Made by a program: the position numbers and the translations under genes
The notes under the pieces: generated by a model
What the model saw: the letters and a program-made list of their open reading frames with translations, nothing else
What the model was told of the DNA's origin: nothing
The model's database searches: none
Part shown: positions 31,490 to 42,496 of the stretch, one piece after another
Numbering within the stretch: position 1 is the first letter of the stretch
How the letters are laid out: every line of letters begins with the position of its first letter
From: Cyrtodaria siliqua
Lineage: Eukaryota; Mollusca; Bivalvia; Adapedonta; Hiatellidae
Length of the DNA stretch: 64,000 bases
Assembly: GCA_037043455.1 (NCBI GenBank)
Contig: JAWPHD010001832.1
Span: 228,217-292,216 of the forward strand
Direction of reading: 5' to 3'

Positions 31490-32091
31490 GTATCTCGATC
31501 ACTCAACTTAGTATCTCAAGCGCTCGACTTAGTAACTGGAGCGCTCGACTTATGAGATGGCGAGTTGTCCTCGTCCGTCGTCTGTCGTCCGTCCTTCCAT
31601 CCGTCCGTTAATTTTAACTCGTTAAGAAGATAGGGACTTCTTTTTTACATCATATCTTTACCAAACTTTACCAGATTGTTTATATCAATGAAATATCGGA
31701 TAAGTTCGAAAACAGACTATATAACAGAGGAAACAGCCATATCGAACCAGTAACAGCAGAGTTATGGTCTTTGATTTAGTTAAAAATGCTATATGTTGGC
31801 CCGTTAAGACAATAAGGCGTTCGTTTTTCATCTGACATTTACCAAACCTTACCTGCTTGTTAATATCAATGCCATAACTCTGCTATTACTGGTTTGATAT
31901 GGCTGTTTCTCGAACTTCTCCGAGCTTTCATTAATATTTGTAATCCGGTAAAAGATTGGTAAAGATCAGATGAAAAACAAACGCCCTATCGTCTTAACGA
32001 GGAAAAATATAGCATTCTTATACGCACATCGTAAGACGGGGCGTATTAGGTTGTGGCGTTTTCCGTCCGTCCGTCTGTCCGTTAAGTTTTG

Positions 32092-32700
32092 CGATGTCCA
32101 CTCTCTAACTCAAACAAATATTATCCAATCATTATGAGACTTAGAAGTAATGTTCATGGGTTTAATATCTCGGTCAAGTTTAAAAACCAGCCCAATCGCC
32201 TCGGTAACAACGGAGTTGTGGCCCTTTAATTATTGAAAATTGACAATTTAACGATGTCCGCTCTCAAACTCAAACAAATATTATCCAATCATTATAAAAC
32301 TTGGAAGTAATGTTTATAGGCATAATATCTCGGTAAAGTTTGAAACCAGCCCAATTGCTCCGGTAACAACGGAATTGTGGCCCTTTAATTATTGAAAATC
32401 GCCCCAGTTACAACGGAGTTATGGCCCTTTAATTATTGACAATTGACTATTTTAACGAGTAGTTGTTGTTCCATCTTTATGAAACTTTGAGATAATGTTT
32501 ATGGGCATAATATCTAGGTCACATTAGGAAACCAGCCAGACTGTCCCGGTAACAACGGAGTTGTGGCACTTTAATTATTGAAAATTGACAATTTTGAGGA
32601 TGTCCACTCAATAACTTGAATGTTTTTCAATCTTGATGAAACTCGGTCAAGTTCGAAAACCAGACCAATTGCCCTGGTAACAACGGAGTTCGTATTATGT
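32092..32700. repeat. Tandem repeat, ~160-bp unit, about 4 copies
   Basis: Units start with GATGTCC(A/G)CTCTC at 32092 and 32254, with diverged starts near 32430 and 32588. They share CAAATATTATCCAATCATTA, CATAATATCTCGGT and GGTAACAACGGA(G/A)TTGTGGCCC. Confidence 0.75.
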
Positions 32701-33129
32701 CGCGGCATTGTCCGTCCATCCGTCTGTTATCACAGTTACAAATGATCCCCTTTCGACGGGAGTATTTTGTGTCCAATGGACACTCTTGTTAACTAAATCA
32801 AGGGCCATACCTCGGCTGTTAAAGATCCGAACTAGCTTGTCCGAGCTTTCATTGATACAATCTGGTAAACTTTCGTAAAGATCGGATAAAAAATGAAATC
32901 CGTATCGTCCTAACGAGTTAAAAGTTAACGGACGGACGGAAGGTGGGACGACGGACGGACGGACGACGACGAGTTACTAAGTCGAGCGCTCGAGATACCT
33001 AAGTCGAGCACTCGAGATACTAAGTCGAGCGCTCGAGATAAAAAATAAAAAGTGTGTGTCCTAAACGTACCATTTAGAGCAAGGGCACCCGGCGACATTT
33101 ACCGAACACTTCACTGTGTTGACGGTTTA

Positions 33130-33290
33130 ACTGTCACAGGGCTAGAAATATGTGCAGCCAGACAGGGGCTCGAACCCAAATGTCACAAGGCTAGAAAAAT
33201 GTGCATCTAGACCGGGTCTCGAACCCGGGACCTTCGGACTACCGTTCCGATGCTCTACCGACTGAGCTAAAAGGTCGGACAATGCTACAT
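33130..33290 (-). repeat. tRNA-derived SINE fragment
   Basis: On the minus strand, 33277-33206 folds as a tRNA-like: TAGCTCAGTCGGTAGAGC (A box, D arm GCTC/GAGC), a TCGGA/TCCGA anticodon stem with loop ACGGTAG, and CCGGGTTCGAGACCCGG (B box, T arm). The acceptor strands do not pair, so this is a SINE head or pseudo-tRNA. A related TGTCACAAGGCTAGAAAAAT segment is repeated at 33136, 33181 and 33430 with partial GGGCTCGAACC ends. Confidence 0.7.
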
Positions 33291-33720
33291 CAATCTACCT
33301 GTTAGATATCTTTGAACCGTGACATACTCCCCCTACATATTGAAATTCGTCCTCGAATTTCCATGGGTACAGAGAATCATTTGCATGGTTCTCGGAGTTT
33401 ACTCAATCACGGTCCTACCAGGATCACCAAATGTCATCGGGCTAGAAAAATGTGCAGCCAGACCTGATTGGGGCTCGAACCAGGGATGTCGAGCGCTCGA
33501 GATAATAAGTCAAGCGCTCGACATCTTAAAAGTTATGAAAAAAAGTATGTGTACTAAACGTACCACCTCCTGTGACGTAATATATGTTAACTGTGCATTG
33601 CACCAATCACTAAAAGGTTTGCAAAAAGCGTATTTCCAGTTCATTACACACCCAATATGACTTTACGACACGCCGGATATGGGCAAGACATAAAATATGT
33701 CCAGCGGGTTTATATTATTC

Positions 33721-33823
33721 CAGATCAATACCTTGTGGGCGGGACTTGAAAATAATAGATACCAAGTGCCGTAGGCGCGAATTTTCGATGTGTTTCAAGT
33801 CCCAAACACCAGGTTTTGATCTG
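33721..33823. repeat. Imperfect inverted repeat
   Basis: CAGATCAATACCTTGTGGGC then GGGACTTGAAA at 33721-33751 pairs with TTTCAAGTCCCAAACACCAG then GTTTTGATCTG at 33793-33823, leaving a ~40-bp loop. Confidence 0.6.
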
Positions 33824-33829
33824 ACATGG

Positions 33830-35480
33830 ATTTTTATGTATTTTTTGAGAGATTGGACATGATACACATTCTCACAACTTACATTCTACGTCCATCTCTC
33901 AACACCAAACGAAGAAAATTGAAGTTTTATCCTGTTTTTAACAAATTCAATTTCTTGTTTGAACGTAACGTTGCTTTCAATTAAGCTACAATCGTTGTTT
34001 TGTCTATTTTCTGACGGTTAAAATCGTTTAAATGACGCCCTAACAGTTGAAGGACGTAACGTCAGAGTTTTTAAAAATTTACCAATCCCAATAACCAATC
34101 AGCATTGAGTATGTTAATAAACTATGTTAGATACGCATTTACAAAGTCGGTATGCCCGTAGAATCAGTAAAGTCTCATCTTTTGAGAAGGGCACTTTATT
34201 TATCCTGAAAAAAAATATCGTTGTTAAAACAAATATTGAAATGTTGCAAAAACTAACAATATCAAAATAACTTCAATGCAACTTTGGCCCGTTAGATTCA
34301 TGAATAAATATGTATTGCAGAAACAAGATTACACACATTTCATCATTAATATAGTAGTTTCCTTTGGAACAAAAGGTCGAATTTGCAAAATATAAAACAG
34401 TTTGTATCCGGAAGTTCCAACCCGAGACGCACATGCGCTCATATGCTTTTACAATGTAAGTGCGGAGAGATTCATATTTTGTAAACAGTGTATGCGAGAT
34501 CTATTAAGACGGTATACAACGTTACGAAAATACCTACGTTAGTAATATTTAGTAAGTATTTCATATAAATCAACATACCTTGATCTTGTAGATTGTCATC
34601 CTCCATTTTCCAAAATTCACGTTTAATTCAGCTGCCGAAGGCAGCTGACTCTTATATGGGTTTAGAATATGTCTATGGTTAACAGGCTGAATCATGTAGC
34701 CGACAATAAGCATGCATTACAACTTCAATTCCAAGGGAACCTGTCTAAAAAACTTGAATGGTATAAACACATATTTTTCAATGTTCAAAGCTTGCCGTTT
34801 TATTGCGTCAAATGACGTTTTCGTAGAACAGTCTACTAAAGTGTAGAATGCGGAAATATTACCGGGATATTCACGTCCGGGATAATTTATGAAGCATAAT
34901 GAAACCGTAAGTGAAACTGAATGAAACCGCAAGTCTTGGAATGGAATAAGTGCAAATCTGTATTTTAATGGAATAATACCTTTTTATGGAATAATACCCA
35001 TTTATAATGCGGTATTCTCGTAAATACCGCCGTGTTATACATTAGTCGATGAGTTTATTCGCTGCCTATATGGTTTTCATAATTGCACATGTAATGGTAA
35101 GGCAGCAATGAACAGTTTCTTTGAGTTTTTCACTTTGATAACGCAATCTTATAATTACACATGGTAGCAGTGAGACGTTTATCTCTGTTGTAATGCACAC
35201 GCTAACGCACAAGCATCCCTTACATGTGAACAATTGTATTTCTGTGCTGATGTGTACTTCTAGCACGTCGTGCTCCAAAGTTGAATTGTAATCAGTATGT
35301 AAGGCAAATCAAGGTATTTGAACAGAGAGAAGCGAAGTCGCCCACCTTGATTCAAAATGTTTGGTAGGAACAACTGATGGTAAAACTCGGGAAGAATGTG
35401 TCTGATAAGGAAAAAAAACGGTCGTGGCGTGTTTACGTCAACATTATTTTTTTCAATATTGTTTTAACACCCGTGACTTG
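33830..35480. other. Intergenic DNA without a supported gene
   Basis: Only short frames occur. A small perfect hairpin CAGCTGCCGAAGGCAGCTG lies at 34629-34647. Nothing else was recognised. Confidence 0.4.
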
Positions 35481-35955
35481 ATATGTTATTGGCCCGGTGC
35501 AGAATAGGGCATACACGTTATACTCATTCATATTTATTACAAGGTGAGCAATTACCAGAATGTATACCCTGCTTTGCACCGTTAACGGTCAAACACATAT
35601 TGCGAGAATGTGTAGACTTGGATCCTAATAATGTTAATACAATGACCGAGTTATTTAATACTATAGATTTTAGTCTAGTTTTAGATTTCCTGAAGGAACT
35701 CAGACTATATAAATCATTATAATATGTTCTTGTATATATTTACTTCTTTATATACCCGTTTACGGGCATTTGTTGATTTACATATATAGTTTATATTACT
35801 ACCATATCATCCCCTACTTGTAAATAGTTATATCTTTATATAGTTACATTAATTTTTAATTAATCCTTCATTTCATCATCATTCATCAGTTTTTGCGCAC
35901 AATATGACCTATTTATGTGTCGACGTGCCATAAAACACCATTCATTCATTGATAT
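35480..35955 (+). mobile_element. 5'-truncated non-LTR retrotransposon, 3' end
   Basis: The frame to 35722 (79 codons) reads RCRIGHTRYTHSYLLQGE, PECIPCFAPLTVKHILREC and FSLVLDFLKELRLYKSL, which matches the C-terminus after the RNase H region of Jockey-like LINE ORF2 proteins. The expected 3' UTR follows, ending in ATAAAACACCATTCATTCATT near 35950, a microsatellite-like tail typical of such LINEs. The upstream ~4 kb is missing. Confidence 0.8.
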
Positions 35956-36560
35956 GTTATTATTTTAAACTTCGTTTCCAGTCCCTACCCAGATATATGC
36001 TATTTCCTCTCGGCAGCTATTTTACGCTTGCGTAAAACTTTGCTTGTATTCTACTGTTACAGCAGAAATGCACGTACGTCGCTGACTCATATATGTCGCA
36101 TTGCATGAAATTCATGTGATCTTAAAATGAAAGAAGGTATTGGTACACAACCACAGGGGTATGTGGACTATTAAACGAATAATACCTAAACCAAAAATAA
36201 AATAAATATGCAATACTTGCCGTCTCAGTTAGTAAAAGCATTACGTGATCCCGCCTTAATTACATTAAGCGATTGAAAAGATTATATTAATAGGATTTTA
36301 TAACGGATATTTCGACAATAGAACATGTTTAAAGACATTTTTTACTGAAAAAAAAATCGATATCCTGTTTAAAATTACCCATTAAACGTTTTAATTTTAT
36401 AATATGCAAAATGTTTAAGCCAAAATTAAGGTTTTATTTCATACCCCAACCAACCCCGTTTCTCTTCTTGGCGAATGGTTGGCTGGTGTATGAAAGTTAA
36501 TGCTAGGACCACGTAATTGTATTTTCATTTTTCTAAAAAACACGGTCTTGGTATGAACTA
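35956..36560. other. AT-rich spacer
   Basis: No coding or repeat signal that I can support. Confidence 0.4.
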
Positions 36561-36570
36561 CTAAGCTCAT

Positions 36571-36888
36571 TTATCTTATAAATTGATTTAAAAATTTAAC
36601 TTTTTTTTTAACTTGATCATTTCTTCTAGATATGGTCAGAAACTGGAGACGACTACTTTTGACTGCGTTACCAGCACTGGGTGAACCCCCATTCAGACGC
36701 AAGTGAATACATTGATAATGTGAGATCAGTTCTGATTCCTCTGCTGATGCCACAGTTCTGATTTCTCTGCTGATGCCACCTCCAGACCCAATTTTGGACG
36801 TTCGACAACGTTTATTGTAGAGATCTTTTCCGGATTTATTCTGACAACAGATACCATTTTTATAACTTAACTGTTGAGACACCTGCAA
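36571..36888 (-). pseudogene. Possible Myb/MADF-type partner gene of the Harbinger element (weak)
   Basis: A 105-codon minus frame, divergent from the Harbinger transposase remnant next door. PIF/Harbinger elements typically carry a second, Myb-like gene. The frame has NKSGKDLYNKRCRTSKIG followed by GSGGGIS, vaguely like the linker after the Myb/MADF helix region, and repeated VASAEES/QSEESEL-like patterns. The similarity is weak, and the argument rests mainly on position. Confidence 0.3.
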
Positions 36889-37078
36889 CTCTGAATGATT
36901 TACTCACTTTCATTTGCTCAGAAATGTCAGGTACCATAAATTGTCGAAGATAAACAGAGTTTTCCTTTTTATGATTTGGATCAGGTGTTATCCCACATTT
37001 GCAACTTTGGCAGCCATGTTGAAATGTGCAGAATGATATTGATATTTCAGCAAAGACTGGAATCTTTTATTAGATGGC

Positions 37079-37091
37079 CAGTAGCACAGGA
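37079..37091. repeat. Left target duplication of the SINE
   Basis: CAGTAGCACAGGA, identical to 37297-37309. Confidence 0.9.
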
Positions 37092-37296
37092 GGTGCGTGG
37101 TCCAGTGGTAGAGCGCCGAACTCCTGATCGAGAGGTCGTGGGTTCGATCCTCCGTCGCGGCCACGTTATTTATCCTTGAGCAAGGTAATTAATCCACATT
37201 GCTTAGTACTGGTTCTACCCAGGAAGCCATCGAGAGTGAATAATCTAAGTTGCAAGAACTTGTTTCGCAATCGATGTAAAATAAATATGTTTAGAA
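37092..37296 (+). mobile_element. tRNA-derived SINE, 205 bp
   Basis: Head: GTGCGTGGTCCAGTGGTAGAGC (A box within positions ~37093-37114) and GTGGGTTCGATCC (B box, ~37139-37151), a tRNA-like promoter for RNA polymerase III. The middle TCCTTGAGCAAGGTAATTAA then TCCACATTGCTT resembles the conserved central domain shared by many invertebrate SINEs (recalled). The tail ends in AATAAATATGTTTAGAA. Perfect 13-bp target duplications flank it, so the insertion into the Harbinger pseudogene is well defined. Confidence 0.9.
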
Positions 37297-37309
37297 CAGT
37301 AGCACAGGA
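37297..37309. repeat. Right target duplication of the SINE
   Basis: CAGTAGCACAGGA, identical to 37079-37091. Confidence 0.9.
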
Positions 37310-37757
37310 AAGGACGTTGGGTAAAACATTTTTCGGCTGTCGGTGCCATTGACGGGACGTCCCATGAGATGTTATGGCCGATGAACGAGCCCAACAACAA
37401 TTCTACTCCTGACACCGCCATTGTCATGCACTACACACGCAAATTGTTGTAGAATATGTTGGTATGGTGTGCCACGTAGAATCCGGCTTCCCAGGACATC
37501 TCAGTGACGCCCAGCAATTTAATTTAATGACTCAGATTGGTGATGAACAACTTCCATTCCCTGATGATAGAGTTTTGCTTCGGGACAAGATTTATCCTAG
37601 TAGGCATCCTCTCATGACCTCGTATTCGGCACAACAAATAAATAGACGTGAATACAGCGAGAAAAGAAAATGTCTGAAGCTAAACCGTCTGATTCAAAGT
37701 TACAGAGTTTGTGAACATGCTATAGCGGAGATTAAACAATATAAAGCTGTTAGTTAA

Positions 37758-38417
37758 TTCCAAGGCATTCGGTACCAAATGTTGTTAAAATTTGTGTTTC
37801 GCTGGTGAAAAGAAGAAAACACTTACAATTAGTGTATTAATAAATTCATGAACCCTTGTGGTTAATATCGTATTCATTATTTTAAAAACGATGTTTGATA
37901 AAGTCCCCCAGATTGCATTTAACTGCGGATTACATTTACGTTTGCATTTACGTTTCAGTTTAAGTTAGAAAGGTCTATTAAAGGGTGTTAGCCTAAAGAT
38001 GTTAAGGTTAGCAACACATGCAATTATTAGCTCCTTAATGACAATACATATTAAAACAGTAAAACCACACTCTACCACATTGCATCACACTCTTCGGCTG
38101 CTGCTTGACGTAGTCAAATAAGTCACACAACTCTACTAAGCTATTTACGGAGCGCTGTATGAAGACATTACGTAACCAGATTTTATACATGGACGTCGGT
38201 GTCTTATCTAGACCTTAAAGCTGTACATTCCCTATTTCAACTGGTAATAACTCATGAATATGGATGAGCCACGTGTGAAGTAGTTTCAAATCGACACCCC
38301 AAAAGTCGCTATATAAGCAGAAATCGATGCGTAAAGTTTCACAATTTGATTTAGCCTCTGCACAGGTAACATCGATACATATACGGCTCCAGAATATATG
38401 TGATAAAAAAATAATTG
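37758..38417. other. Spacer without a recognised gene
   Basis: Non-coding downstream of the Harbinger remnant. GTTTGCATTTACGTTTCAGT simple repetition near 37935; nothing more. Confidence 0.4.
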
Positions 38418-38505
38418 CCCGCAACGGGATTTGAACCACCGCCTTGCACTTGTAAGTTTTGAAAGATGTACGCTGAAACACTAGACAACGGCTATGTACT
38501 GGTAT
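38415..38505 (-). repeat. tRNA-like SINE head, diverged
   Basis: The minus strand reads TAGCCGTTGTCTAGTGTTTC (A-box-like) and GGCGGTGGTTCAAATCCCGT (B box GGTTCAAATCC), spaced as in a tRNA. The anticodon arm is poorly paired, so it is a SINE or pseudo-tRNA. Confidence 0.55.
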
Positions 38506-38756
38506 GTTGTAACATTTTTAACACTAAAATGGCATTATGTAATAACAAGCGCGCGCAAACAAACTCATCAAGCGCTAAATAACAAGTCGAGATATGGTTG
38601 TTTTCAGGCGAAGTATTAGTTTCATATTGATAACATACAGCATTACACCAGGCAATATGGACTACATATTTATTGATCCATCTTGAGTTGCGTTCAGATA
38701 TGTTAAGCTATTTTGCCTCATAATAAATGGTAGTTAGTATTCTATTTTCTCAAGGA

Positions 38757-38832
38757 GCGTTATAGGTCAGTGAATAGAGCACCGGTCTTGAAATCAGAAG
38801 GTTGTGTGTTCGAGCCCCGAAAGAGGCTCACT
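38757..38832 (+). repeat. tRNA-like sequence, probably a SINE head
   Basis: ATAGGTCAGTGAATAGAGC (A box), CCGGTCTTGAAATCAGAAGG (anticodon arm region) and GTGTGTTCGAGCCCCG (B box) lie in tRNA order, followed by AAAGAGGCTCAC and a T run. Acceptor pairing is incomplete. Confidence 0.55.
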
Positions 38833-38835
38833 TTT

Positions 38836-39356
38836 TTTCTTCTGTAAACATTACTGTTACCAGTGTATAGGTACGATTTTACTATTACCTGTGTACAGGT
38901 ACGAAGTGCACTGGTCGATGTCTATACAGTAAATAATTTCCTGCGCTATATTTGCTCGCTTAAAAATCCGATTTCGATATTAGCTGGCGAACATGACGTT
39001 ACGAATAAAGACACGCCTACAAAGAAGAAATCGACTGATATAGAGACTCTGTAACTTTAAATAATACCGAGGCAAATCACTACCCCCCAATCTACAGCAA
39101 CATAAATTATTTAAGCTATATTTGAAAAACATAAATAAAAAATGACGACACCAATGCAAGTGCCACGGTGCGCGTGAGCGTAGCTACAACACTGGACGTA
39201 GACAAGAAGGGTAAACAGCGCCGTCTGTCTGCCACTTGTGTCGTAGTCTATCCACAGAGCGCGTTAAATAACCAAATAAATCTAATCGATAATAAGAGAA
39301 AGGCACGGCTCCCGGATTCTTGTCTTGCATTGTATTATTGTGTTCAACTTAAGGTA
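38836..39356. other. Spacer
   Basis: Two small plus frames (63 and 90 codons) have no recognisable motif; the end of the second merges into the Naiad fragment that follows. Confidence 0.4.
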
Positions 39357-40338
39357 ATGTTCCCCGAGCAACTTCTTATGGGGCGTATGTGTCTCAACTT
39401 ATTCGTTTTTCAAGAGCTTGTACTCGAGTTGAGGACTTAAATATTGGTAATCTTTGTAACTAAAAAGCTACTCAATCAGGGTTACCGTTACCATAAACTT
39501 TGTAAAACCTTTGCAAAATTTTATTATCGTAACCCTGATCTTCTTTCCAAATATAAAAGTAATTTAAGGACTCTTCTGCGACAAGGACTATCACAAACCT
39601 GACTTCTATGGTGATGTGATTTATAAACTTCGTAAGATTCTTGGTCATGATCACTTTCATACTATCTTTGTTAAACTTGTTAAAAAGTTTATCAAAAGAG
39701 GTTATGACCCTATCATTTTGCAACGTACTGCATGCTTGGTGGTGGACCCTTTTACAGTTCGCCACTATGCTTTCCTCTTTAATTGTACGATGAGCGGACA
39801 GGCTGTGGACCCTATGATGACGCCTACCTAAAGCCCATTGGGACGGTGGCGTTTGATGTTTGTCTATGATCTTTCTTGTCGTGCCCTTAATGGTTTATTC
39901 TCTTGTTGCTCTGGCTTCTGCCAAGTCAATGAGTACCTTCATTGTGGCTTTCTAGGCTATTGTTTGTTTGTATATTTACACGAGCATATTTGTGTTTTAC
40001 TTATATTGCCTATTTGATGCTGCCTTGTTGGTTAGAGATTAGATCATGGCGGGTTTTCTTTATTTACACTGTCCTGTTTTAATGGGATGACAGTAGGGTA
40101 AGTGTGAGGTTTGGTGCACCCTAGAACTGGTTTAAACCACCAGTGGCCTACTTTGCCACTCACCGTTCCAATGCGGTAGCCCTATTGTCAACCCTTTTGT
40201 GTTTGTGATGTCGTTTGTATTTATTATTACTTTTGCCTTCTTGTTTGTCTGTTTGCGTGTTTGTTTCTGTGTTTTGTGGTTGACTGTCCTCCTTGAATGC
40301 TATTTTGCCTGTCCGATCTTTTTATATTTCTTTTTAAT
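39357..40338 (+). mobile_element. 5'-truncated Naiad-type Penelope-like retroelement
   Basis: The copy starts at ATGTTCCCCGAGCAACTTCT, matching the long copy from about 59308, and runs through the RT C-terminus to the stop near 39829, then ~510 bp of 3' tail ending TCCGATCTTTTTATATTTCTT. The frame shifts near 39600 and has small indels, so it is dead. Its tail is uninterrupted and preserves the TTAA (39887-39890) at which the long copy carries a 2.75-kb insertion. Confidence 0.88.
40087..40125 (+). other. SECIS-like fold in the Naiad 3' tail (candidate)
   Basis: ATGA at 40087-40090, a 6-bp helix TAGGGT (40094-40099) / ACCCTA (40118-40123), unpaired AA right after the 5' strand (40100-40101) and GA immediately after the 3' strand. 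The flanking GTTTTAA and TTTAAAC can pair as a lower stem. The same elements occur at 62835-62873. The order is that of a eukaryotic SECIS, but the ATGA-to-AA distance is short (9 nt), so this is only a candidate. Confidence 0.35.
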
Positions 40339-40364
40339 GAGCCATTAAACAACAGTTAAGGTCA

Positions 40365-40530
40365 CTTCCGCCGCAGAGTAAGGTAAGCTATTTACTGAGA
40401 TGCACACTTCCGCCGCTCAGCATGGTAAGGTATTTACTGAGATCCAAACTTCCACCGCTCAGCATTGTAAGCTATTTACTGAGATCCACATTCCACCGCA
40501 CAGCATGGTAAGCTGTTTACTGAGACAGGG
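40365..40530. repeat. Tandem repeat, ~42-bp unit, four copies
   Basis: Units of (A/T)CCGCCGCTCAGCATGGTAAG plus CTATTTACTGAGATCCACACTT, with point changes, directly downstream of the Naiad tail. Confidence 0.85.
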
Positions 40531-40539
40531 ACCTATATA

Positions 40540-41150
40540 TATATACTCTCCGTGACGTAACTTATTTAAATAGTATTTAGTTACTTATTTATATCGACAT
40601 TACAGGTAACTATATCATCATTACTACTTTTTATTCCAAATGAATTGCAAATTTTATTAGAACCATGTACATATTTGACCGCAGTTGAATAAGTTATATT
40701 TATCGATTTGTATTTCAGAGAAGACCGAGGGCACCTTTGTCACAACATCACTGACATATTACTGAGCTGCACGTTCAACGGGAGGCAGCGTACCGCCGAG
40801 TAAGAAAACAACGTGCTATTTATTTTATTTTACTTAAGTGTTATCTACATTGGTACAAACATTTGCATATACAATACAAGAGAGAAATACAATACAGAAT
40901 GGTATACGAACTATTAAGTAAACAAATGTAGCCTTATAAACGTAGGTATACATGTAAAATTCGTTCATGCATATGTTTAGTGATATGATAATGCCGTGGA
41001 TTGGAAATTACTTAACTGAGCAAATTAGTTAGTATTTTACTGAAAATATTCAAACTTTTAAACGTTTAAATAAGTTAAGATAAATATTGTACCAATGTGT
41101 TGATTGAGTCCAACATCATTCCAACTAAACTGTGTGTGTCTGCAAATATT
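40540..41150. other. AT-rich spacer
   Basis: No gene seen. A TATATATATA run is at about 40546, and TTTCAGAGAAGACCGAGGGC near 40717 resembles a splice acceptor, possibly a 5' exon of the SWIM-YqaJ gene that follows (ACGGGAGGCAGCGTACCGCC, near 40780); not provable here. Confidence 0.35.
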
Positions 41151-41151
41151 A

Positions 41152-42496
41152 AAGAGATATTGCTACATATCTCAACATTAAGACCCCAAAAGAGATAGTA
41201 CATCGGTTAATGAACGAATATAATGAAGGCAAAGCTTATAGATATTTTTCGTGCGAGTGGGTCAAGGAAATCGAGTTCCACCCCATCAGACCAAACAGCC
41301 CAGTGTGCATATTAAAGGCACGAGTATCACATTCTCAAGCCCTTAACAATAAAGCATATGGTGTGTGGATCATTGTCAAGAAAGACACTGAAACAGTTCT
41401 CGGTGGTGAAATTGTGACCGGTTACTGTTCATGTACTGCTGGGATGCTCGCTTGTTGCAACCACATAGCGGCTGTTTTATTCAGAATTGAACATGCAGTT
41501 AAAACTGGAATTACCAAACCCGCGTGTACAAGCAAACCTTTGAATGGAACATTCCATCATCTGTCAAAACCTCTATCAAATCGCTAAAAGTATCAGAGGC
41601 TATCTGGAGAAAAAGCCATTATACAAACTTGAAAAATGTTGCCGAAGAAAAAGAAAAAAAAAGATAAAGAGTTGCTTTACGCCGCTGACTAAAAAACAAG
41701 CGATTGATGTAATGGACACAAACAAAGTCAGATCAGATTTGTATGGTTTGCTGCGAGATGATAATCCGGATTCCTGTTTTTCTCTCCTAATGGAAAAAAG
41801 GCGACATAACGTCAAAAAAGTAGAATGCCCGAGTCTTTACTACAAGTAGCCGACAAACTGGACAAAAAATCTGAAACACATGATGCATTGAAATTAGAAT
41901 TTCTACAGAACATTTCTTTGTCTGAGATGGAAGCTGAAACACTTCAATCAGCCACAGTAGACCAGGCACAATGTGATACCTGGAAGGAACATTGCAAAGG
42001 GAGAATTACCGCAAGCAACTTTCAGAGAGTGTGTAGCCGTGTCAACACATTAAGAAAATATGAAAATGCAGACGTTAATGCTCTCATCAAAACTGTTATG
42101 GGTTACACACAATGTGCTCCAACAAAGGCCATGGAACATGGGATTTCACTAGAGCCGCATGCAAAAAAGGCATGTACACAAATGATGAAGAAAAAACATC
42201 AGCGATACAAGTCCAAGGACACAGGTCATGTCGTTCACAGATCGAAACCGTTCATTGCGGTTAGTGCGGACCTTGAAGTTGAATGTCAGTGCTGTGGTAA
42301 TGGTCTTTGTGAAATAAAATGCCCAGAAACAGTGAAGGACCAGACACCAAGTTTAGACAATATTCCATATATTATTTCAGAAAAAGGTGTTCCCTGCATT
42401 AAACAGTCTCATCCCTATATCGGCCTTAGCATATTTTATAAACAACAACAATGCTATACACTGGATAGTTTTTATCCTGAGCTCGAGGTTCTTTAA
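41152..42496 (+). pseudogene. SWIM zinc finger - YqaJ-type recombinase/exonuclease gene, frameshifted
   Basis: The frame first carries a SWIM zinc finger (GYCSCTAGMLACCNH, 41435-41475: C-x-C...C-x-H). Later comes a YqaJ viral recombinase (lambda exonuclease-type) domain: WKEHCKGRITASNF near 41980, ALIKTVMGYTQCAP near 42090, GISLEPHAKKA, and the catalytic-type block GNGLCEIKCPE near 42300-42325. Between the two domains the reading passes through all three frames (shifts near 41530, 41655 and 41830). The C-terminus is cut short after QQQCYTLDSFYPE. SWIM-YqaJ proteins are numerous in molluscs and cnidarians (recalled) and may be transposon-linked. An inactive copy. Confidence 0.75.

Larger units (their letters stand above)
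31326..33071. mobile_element. Composite repeat with the same GTTTAGGACACAC ends, 1.75 kb
   Basis: Starts CCCGTTTAGGACACACAG and ends AAAAAGTGTGTGTCCTAAAC, the inverted ends of the MITE at 30753. Both ends carry arrays of TATCTCGAGCGCTCGACTTA. The interior holds several decayed copies of the CGATCTTTACCAAAC segment, a separate tandem array (32092-32700) and a short Naiad tail (31440-31489). It could be two MITE copies with intervening DNA. A third end fragment lies near 33480-33565. Confidence 0.6.
36970..37757 (+). pseudogene. PIF/Harbinger transposase remnant, interrupted by a SINE
   Basis: Segments in more than one plus frame match HARBI1-like DDE transposases. YPTFATLAAML lies near 36985-37020, FIRWPVAQE lies just before the SINE, and FSAVGAIDGT with the first catalytic Asp is at about 37330-37360. 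ESGFPGHLSDAQQFNLM with the second Asp is at about 37480-37530, LPFPDDRVLLRDKIYP follows, and EHAIAEIK with the catalytic Glu is near 37715-37740. A stop and a frameshift lie at about 37450-37465. The 97-codon frame 37464-37757 is the last piece. The gene is inactive. Confidence 0.8.

Noticed and set aside
33206..33277. Functional tRNA gene (anticodon GGT)
   Set aside because: D, anticodon and T arms fold, but the acceptor strands do not pair and related partial copies lie next to it; more likely a SINE head.
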